Shown here piece after piece: positions 59,135 to 64,000 of a stretch of DNA of 64,000 nt (the first letter of the stretch is position 1; each line of letters opens with the position of its first letter). The notes beneath the pieces were generated by a model that saw only the letters and a list, made by a program, of their open reading frames with translations, was not told where the DNA came from and did not search any database. Location: assembly GCF_900078755.1 (NCBI RefSeq), contig NZ_FKIH01000004.1. One strand, given 5' to 3'. The stretch is from Ichthyocystis sparus. Lineage in GTDB: Bacteria > Pseudomonadota > Gammaproteobacteria > Burkholderiales > 2013Ark19i. Both the position numbers and the translations under genes were made by a program.

Positions 59135-60025
59135 CTACTGATTTTTATCAGTATTAATTCCTGGGTGTTTATTTTTGGGTTGTTCAGTGGTACAGGGTTC
59201 GAAGTATATGGTGCGGGTCATGTCAATAGCCGAGTAGTCTTTTCTTATGTCAGGAGGGAATGGGTAAGACGGAAAGGCTTTGCGTATGATTGTTAAAGCA
59301 GACTCATCCAGATATTTACTTCCCGATCCCCTATCAATTCTTATTTTTTCAAGAGTTCCATTTTGTTGTATGGATATGGTTACGATAATGCTGAAGGGGT
59401 GATTTCGTGCTTGTACTGGAAAATTACTGGATCCTATTTTTTCAATTCTTTCAGCGATAGAATTTATGTATTCTGCGTGAGATGCTTTTTTTGCTGTTAT
59501 TCCTACAAACAGCCGTTTTTTTTCACTTTGTTCTACTTGTACCATTTTGTGGAGTTGTGCTTTGATTGCCTTGAGTAGTTTTTTTAGATCTTCATTTAGA
59601 TATCCTTGGCCTGTATGTTGCTCGCGTGGATGTGTTGATGGCAAAATGAAAACAAGATCCATGGAATAAGATCTTGTTACCCAATGGGAAAGGTTTGAAG
59701 TGGAGGTAGATGATTTTTCCTGCTTTTTATGTGTGCCATCGCTGTTTTTGTGTGCATATTGTACAAATGAACGGATAATGTTATTTCCCTCTGTGGTAGA
59801 TCCACCACCATGGCTGTTTTTTTGTGCCTGAAATTTTGCAGTCATGGGAGATGTAGTATTGTCATTAGTATTTATTACTATTGCTTCTACTGAATGGAAA
59901 CGTTGTTTTTTACTAACCAAAAATGTTGTCCCTAAGGACAGTATGAGTATGTGGGTGCACAGAGATATAAAGGTTGATAGGTGTATTCTCTTTATGTGCG
60001 AAAATAGTTTTATTGAACTTAGCAT
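59135..60025 (-). CDS. TonB-like energy transducer
   Basis: 296 residues. An N-terminal membrane helix (about 17-38, HLSTFISLCTHILILSLGTTFLV) is followed by a long periplasmic linker that is Ser/Thr/Lys-rich rather than Pro-rich, then a C-terminal TonB domain: FSIIVTISIQQNGTLEKIRIDRGSGSKYLDESALTIIRKAFPSYPFPPDI. No exbB/exbD lies nearby. It would couple the proton motive force to outer-membrane receptors, or be a TonB-domain protein of unknown use. It is divergent from ptsN. Confidence 0.82.
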   Translation of the reverse strand: MLSSIKLFSHIKRIHLSTFISLCTHILILSLGTTFLVSKKQRFHSVEAIVINTNDNTTSPMTAKFQAQKNSHGGGSTTEGNNIIRSFVQYAHKNSDGTHKKQEKSSTSTSNLSHWVTRSYSMDLVFILPSTHPREQHTGQGYLNEDLKKLLKAIKAQLHKMVQVEQSEKKRLFVGITAKKASHAEYINSIAERIEKIGSSNFPVQARNHPFSIIVTISIQQNGTLEKIRIDRGSGSKYLDESALTIIRKAFPSYPFPPDIRKDYSAIDMTRTIYFEPCTTEQPKNKHPGINTDKNQ

Positions 60026-60114
60026 ACGTGAGTACTCTATTAATGAATTTCATTGCCTATTTGCGCTTCAATGAGAGTATATTATTTTTGTGATAATGGG
60101 TTAATCATAATGTT

Positions 60115-60579
60115 ATGAGCATGTTGTCAGAACTTTTACCACCAGCTAATGTTTTGATCAATGTTGAGGTGGGGAGCGTAAAAAAACTGTTCGAATTAAT
60201 GGGGATTTTCTTCGAAAATAGGTTCGGGGTTCCCAAGGATGTGGTGTATCCTGCTTTGTTTGAAAGAGAAAGATTAGGCTCTACACTTATTGCAGATGGT
60301 TGTGAATGGGCGATTCCGCATGCTGTGATTGCATCAATTTCCGAAATTTTATGTGGCCTTGTTCGCCTAAAGGATCCAGTAATTTTCGATCGCCGTGGGC
60401 GTTATGCGTCTTTTTTTCTGTTTGTTTTGACTCCTCCTACTTGTAGTGACAAGACATCTTCTATCTATAAGGAATGGTCCATGCTGTCAAACCGCAAAGA
60501 TGTCATTAAAACTGCTCAAATTATTGACGATCCGTCTGCTCTTTACCAATACCTCTTTCATTTTTGCTGTTATGACTGA
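60115..60579 (+). CDS. ptsN: PTS IIA-Ntr-like protein
   Basis: 154 residues of the IIA(Fru/Ntr) fold. ALFERERLGSTLIADGCEWAIPHAVI carries the phosphorylatable His (H69). IIA-Ntr proteins act as regulators, for example of potassium transport or nitrogen responses, rather than in sugar uptake. The usual neighbours rpoN, hpf and hprK are absent, and apbE follows 6 bp later. A missing PTS phosphorelay would make it a regulator working with components elsewhere. Confidence 0.88.
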   Translation: MSMLSELLPPANVLINVEVGSVKKLFELMGIFFENRFGVPKDVVYPALFERERLGSTLIADGCEWAIPHAVIASISEILCGLVRLKDPVIFDRRGRYASFFLFVLTPPTCSDKTSSIYKEWSMLSNRKDVIKTAQIIDDPSALYQYLFHFCCYD

Positions 60580-60585
60580 ATTATT

Positions 60586-61629
60586 ATGATTAAAAGGGTT
60601 TGGCTATGTCCTTTTTTTGTCCTTCTTTTTTTTCTGGCCAGCTGTGATTCAAACCATGTTACCGAGCGTCAGTCCTTTGTTTTTGGGACCTTGGTAGAGG
60701 TTATAGTTTCCAACGCTACAAAAGAGCAGGCCAATTGGGCAATAGATGAAGTTATGCATGATTTTGATCGTCTCAATAGGCAATTTCACCCGTGGGAGAA
60801 GCCAAGCGAGCTGGTATCTCTTAATGAACATATTGCTGCAGGTAAGCCGTTCAAGGCATCTTCCGATATGGTTTTTATGATAAAGGATATGCAATATTAC
60901 GAGAAATTAACTAAAGGATTATTTAACACAGCTATAGGTCTTTTGATAGATTTGTGGGGATTTCATTCCTCTAGTTTTGTTCCATGTGTACCATCTGCTA
61001 AATCCATTCGTTTTTTGCTTTCGAAGAAGCCATCTTTGGGGGATTTGTCGATTGATGATAGGGGATATGTTCGTTCTAGTAATCGATTTGTATCGCTAGA
61101 CGACGGTGGATATGCTAAAGGATTAGCTTTGGACAGGGCGATTGATATTATGAAGCATCACAACATAAAGAATGCTTTGATAAATATAGGTGGCAACGTT
61201 ATAGCAATCGGGAAAAATAATGGTAATAATTGGTTAATTGGCATACGTGATCCTCGGTTAGCGCGTGCTTTTGCTATCATACCGCTTCGCGATGGTGAGT
61301 CCATTGGAACGTCGGGTAATTATCACCGGTATTTCGATTATAAGGGTGTTCGATATTGTCACATTATCAATCCGTTTTTAGGCTATCCGCCATTGGGAGT
61401 TGAGTCTGTAACTGTTTTGATTGAGAGGAGGACACATTCTGGTGTAAGGTCCGATGTTTTGTCAAAGCCGCTGTTTTTGTCAGACTCATCTAGTTGGATT
61501 GAGTTAGCTAAGTCGTTGGACGTTAAATTAGCTGCTCGTGTATTCGAAGGAAAGTATGAAATGACTTCTAGCTTAGCAAAACGAGCTGTATTTATTGACC
61601 CCAAAATTACCATTGTAAAGTTATTTTAA
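60586..61629 (+). CDS. apbE: FAD:protein FMN transferase (ApbE), lipoprotein
   Basis: Attaches FMN covalently to Thr of partner flavoproteins such as Na+-NQR or RNF subunits, in the periplasm. The 347 residues start with a signal and lipobox LASC (Cys20). The domain shows FNTAIGLLIDLWGFH, SLDDGGYAKGLALDRAI and ALINIGGNVIAIG, with the metal-site Asp/Thr region in SIGTSGNYHRYF and HIINPFLGYPP. A NusG_II/Gx pair that is often linked to apbE is at 12.1-13.1 kb. Confidence 0.92.
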   Translation: MIKRVWLCPFFVLLFFLASCDSNHVTERQSFVFGTLVEVIVSNATKEQANWAIDEVMHDFDRLNRQFHPWEKPSELVSLNEHIAAGKPFKASSDMVFMIKDMQYYEKLTKGLFNTAIGLLIDLWGFHSSSFVPCVPSAKSIRFLLSKKPSLGDLSIDDRGYVRSSNRFVSLDDGGYAKGLALDRAIDIMKHHNIKNALINIGGNVIAIGKNNGNNWLIGIRDPRLARAFAIIPLRDGESIGTSGNYHRYFDYKGVRYCHIINPFLGYPPLGVESVTVLIERRTHSGVRSDVLSKPLFLSDSSSWIELAKSLDVKLAARVFEGKYEMTSSLAKRAVFIDPKITIVKLF

Positions 61630-61694
61630 CTTGCAATAAGGGACATTCTGTTTGAATAGTATTTGTTTACTATCTTCTCTTAGGATCATTTTTT

Positions 61695-62474
61695 GTGGAG
61701 CGTATTTTGAAGGCATTTCAGAGTGGTGGTATGGAATATATAGAGTTTAAGGGATCGGTACTTACTGTGGTGACAGCTGTTTTAAAGACAGTGGACATTA
61801 TATTTTTAGAATCTGCTCTTGTTCGTAGGTTGTCAAAAACCCCTGATTTTTTTTCAGATGAACCTACTATAATCGATACGTCTAGAATAGAATCCAACGC
61901 TAGTATAAATTGGATGGCAGTTGTAAGGTTGTTATGTTCTCATGGACTAAAACCATTTGCCGCAAAAAGTGTTCATCCTAGTCACTGTGCTTCGGCGGCT
62001 CGTGCAGGTCTTTCTGTAGTTGATTGCGGTTCTGGTGTTAGGGATTTTATAAAAAGCCAACATCATGATGTGGAAGCAGCTAAGAACGTTATAGGTGATG
62101 TTACATCTTGTGATCAGCAGCCAATTAAAGAAAGTATGAACATTGACAAGCCGGTGCGTTCTGGTCAGCAAATTTATTGTAGAGGGGATATTATTGTTTT
62201 GAACGTGGCTAGTGCAGGCTCTGAGCTAATTTCCGACGGCAATATTCATATATATGCACCATTGCGTGGCCGAGCTTTAGCTGGAGCTTCTGGTGATGTT
62301 TCTTCCATGATATTCACAACTTGTTTTGAAGCGGAGTTGATTGCAATTGCTGGGGTTTATAGGAATTTTGAGGAAGGTATTCCCCCTCGATTGATGTCTA
62401 AACCTGTGAAAATCTCACTAGTTCAAAAGGGTCGTGATGGTCACGATATTTCTATTGATGTGCTGACAAATTAA
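61695..62474 (+). CDS. minC: Septum-site inhibitor MinC
   Basis: Blocks FtsZ assembly away from midcell. The 259 residues have an N-terminal MinC_N domain and a C-terminal beta-helix domain: VRSGQQIYCRGDIIVLNVASAGSELISDGNIHIYAPLRGRALAGASGD is diagnostic. The start is a GTG at 61695 with AGGA ten bases upstream. minD follows after 39 bp. Confidence 0.93.
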   Translation: MERILKAFQSGGMEYIEFKGSVLTVVTAVLKTVDIIFLESALVRRLSKTPDFFSDEPTIIDTSRIESNASINWMAVVRLLCSHGLKPFAAKSVHPSHCASAARAGLSVVDCGSGVRDFIKSQHHDVEAAKNVIGDVTSCDQQPIKESMNIDKPVRSGQQIYCRGDIIVLNVASAGSELISDGNIHIYAPLRGRALAGASGDVSSMIFTTCFEAELIAIAGVYRNFEEGIPPRLMSKPVKISLVQKGRDGHDISIDVLTN

Positions 62475-62513
62475 CTATTTTGAACAATTTTGTTTTGAGA
62501 CAAAGGAGATACT

Positions 62514-63323
62514 GTGGCTCAAGTTGTTGTTATCACTTCGGGAAAAGGTGGTGTTGGTAAGACGACAACCAGTGCGAGTTTTGCTTCTGGCTTGGCAATG
62601 AAAGGTCATAAAACTGTCGTTATTGACTTTGACGTTGGGCTGCGCAATCTTGATTTGCTTATGGGTTGTGAGCGTCGTGTGGTTTACGATTTTGTCAATG
62701 TTATAAATGGAGAAGCTACACTATTTCAAGCTCTGATTAAGGATAAGTATAGCCCCAATTTACATATACTTCCTGCATCTCAGACGCGTGACAAGGATGC
62801 ACTTACGGAGGAGGGTGTTCAGAAAGTTTTGGAAGATCTGTCATCCATGGGGTTTGATTACATAATATGTGATTCCCCCGCTGGTATTGAACATGGTGCT
62901 ATTATGGCTCTTCGTTTTGCTGAGGTTGCTGTAATTGTTACCAATCCTGAGATTTCCTCCGTACGTGATTCAGATCGAGTTTTAGGAATTTTACAGGCTA
63001 AAGCCAAAGAAAGTAACGGTGATCCAGTTAAGGAATATCTGTTAGTTACTCGGTACAGTGTGAGGCGTGCTGAATCTGGTGAGATGCTTGCTTTTTCTGA
63101 TGTTCAGGAGATTTTAAGGATTCCTTTAATCGGTGTTATACCTGAGTCAGAAATGGTTCTTCAGGCTTCGAATCAAGGTAAGCCTGTTATTCATATGGCA
63201 GAGCATGATAGTGCCCAGGCATATAGGGATGTGGTCGATCGTTTTTTAGGAGAGGATAGACCTCTTAGGTTTGTTTCCGCTGAGAAACAGGGCTTGTTGA
63301 GAAGAATCTTTGGAGGGAGGTAG
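62514..63323 (+). CDS. minD: Septum-site ATPase MinD
   Basis: A membrane-binding ParA-fold ATPase that places MinC and oscillates with MinE. The deviant Walker A GKGGVGKTTTSAS, VVIDFDVGLRNLDLLMGCERRVVYD and DSPAGIEHGA are typical. The C-terminal amphipathic membrane-targeting helix, GLLRRIFGGR, is present. The GTG start has AAAGGAG four to five bases upstream. The 269 residues are normal. Confidence 0.96.
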   Translation: MAQVVVITSGKGGVGKTTTSASFASGLAMKGHKTVVIDFDVGLRNLDLLMGCERRVVYDFVNVINGEATLFQALIKDKYSPNLHILPASQTRDKDALTEEGVQKVLEDLSSMGFDYIICDSPAGIEHGAIMALRFAEVAVIVTNPEISSVRDSDRVLGILQAKAKESNGDPVKEYLLVTRYSVRRAESGEMLAFSDVQEILRIPLIGVIPESEMVLQASNQGKPVIHMAEHDSAQAYRDVVDRFLGEDRPLRFVSAEKQGLLRRIFGGR

Positions 63324-63325
63324 CT

Positions 63326-63592
63326 TTGTCTTTATTTGATTTTATATTTCACGGCCGTCAAAAATCAGCGGAAGTTGCTAAGGAAAGGTTGCAGATTATT
63401 TTAGCACACCAAAACGCTGGTGGGCGCAATCATAACTTTTTGCCAGCCCTTCAAAAGGACTTAATCGCCGTGATTTCAAAGTATGTTTCTGTTAGTGATG
63501 AGGATATAAAGGTTGCTCTAGAAAAACAAGGTGACTATGAGGTCATAGAAGTTAACATTATTATCCCAGAAGAAGCTAAGCATGAGCTATGA
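63326..63592 (+). CDS. minE: Cell-division topological factor MinE
   Basis: Drives MinCD oscillation. The 88 residues start SLFDFIFHGRQKSAEVAKERLQIILAHQ, the membrane and MinD-binding region, and end in the beta-rich topological domain. The start is a TTG with a GGAGG site in the end of minD. Its stop overlaps the ruvC start (ATGA). Confidence 0.94.
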   Translation: MSLFDFIFHGRQKSAEVAKERLQIILAHQNAGGRNHNFLPALQKDLIAVISKYVSVSDEDIKVALEKQGDYEVIEVNIIIPEEAKHEL

Positions 63593-64000
63593 AAGCACGA
63601 ATTCTCGGTTTAGATCCAGGATCACGTTTGACTGGATTTGGGGTAATTGACTGTTTTTCCTATTTTAAATTCCAGTACGTTTCTAGTGGCGTTGTGCGTA
63701 TGACGCAGAAGGTTTTAGCAATTCGTCTCAAAGAACTGTTCGAGGGTGTCAGTACGGTTATCAATACGTTTTCGCCTGATTGGATTTGTGTTGAGAAGGT
63801 GTTTGTTAATGTTAATCCGCGTTCTACTCTTTGCCTAGGGCAAGCAAGAGGTGTTGTTTTGTGTTCTGCTGCCATGTCTGGTTTACCTATAGCGGAGTAT
63901 ACTGCTCTGCAGATTAAAAAGTCTGTTGTGGGAAATGGACATGCTGGAAAGAATCAGGTGCAGTACATGGTTGCATACTTACTTTCTCTGCAAGAAAAAG
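63589..64000 (+). CDS. ruvC: Holliday junction resolvase RuvC (partial, runs off window)
   Basis: The open frame from the ATG at 63589 continues to the last base; about 137 of ~170 residues are visible. It begins ARILGLDPGSRLTGFGVID with the first catalytic Asp, then CVEKVFVNVNPRSTLCLGQARGV with the catalytic Glu, and AEYTALQIKKSVVGNGHAGKNQVQYMV. RuvC dimers cut Holliday junctions. Its start overlaps the minE stop by 4 bp, so minCDE-ruvC is probably one transcript. ruvA and ruvB, if adjacent, would be to the right of the window. Confidence 0.93.
   Translation, partial: MKARILGLDPGSRLTGFGVIDCFSYFKFQYVSSGVVRMTQKVLAIRLKELFEGVSTVINTFSPDWICVEKVFVNVNPRSTLCLGQARGVVLCSAAMSGLPIAEYTALQIKKSVVGNGHAGKNQVQYMVAYLLSLQEK

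Overview
The window is AT-rich chromosomal DNA of a betaproteobacterium, most like Burkholderiales in gene order. It carries gmk-rpoZ-spoT, a DUF3460-type small gene, yicC next to a Ser/Thr kinase, a PP2C phosphatase, rdgB and hemW, gatCA divergent from mreBCD, apbC divergent from metG, and minCDE followed by ruvC. I see no rRNA, tRNA, IS element, prophage or CRISPR. An isolated type III secretion chaperone and a eukaryote-like PPxY membrane protein suggest a host-associated, possibly intracellular lifestyle. An Ichthyocystis-like fish pathogen would fit, but that is a guess from general knowledge.

The left edge (1-1474) is the most striking part. It is a tandem array of seven units of about 220 bp (the last one truncated), and each unit carries one perfect 16-bp parS site (TGTTTCACGTGAAACA). 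The array probably continues to the left of the window. It is followed by dapF, a small membrane gene, a TauE-type exporter, a TlpA-like thioredoxin, dcd and apbC, then metG, sdaA, a marC-family gene, a sodium:solute symporter, yebC, a NusG_II/Gx pair, the SRP RNA gene (minus strand, overlapping the end of the Gx gene), pyrB, the T3SS chaperone, gyrB and dnaN.

The 559-bp gap between dnaN (minus) and pckG (plus) at 18296-18854 is the probable replication origin. It has AT-rich blocks, several near-consensus DnaA boxes and a hairpin. The base skew of the plus strand changes from C/A-rich on its left to G/T-rich on its right. dnaA is not beside dnaN: pckG-mrdA-rodA lie between oriC and dnaA, all reading away from the origin. 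The parS array is then about 17 kb from oriC, where a chromosome centromere is expected.

Right of dnaA come mreBCD (minus), gatCA (without gatB), the PPxY protein, pyrE/xth, ampG, the DUF3460 gene, spoT-rpoZ-gmk-yicC (minus), and a plus-strand run of kinase, phosphatase, rdgB, hemW, hemE, proS and a lytic transglycosylase. A minus-strand cluster at 47.0-58.1 kb encodes a complete-looking type II secretion/type IV pilus-like machine (pseudopilins, ATPase, platform, PilN/O/P-like proteins, secretin) with pilT and a degenerate AroE-like protein at its end. The window closes with hemJ, ruvX, tonB, ptsN, apbE, minCDE and the start of ruvC. Cell-shape (mre, mrdA-rodA), division-site (min), replication (dnaA, dnaN, gyrB) and segregation (parS) functions are thus concentrated around the origin.
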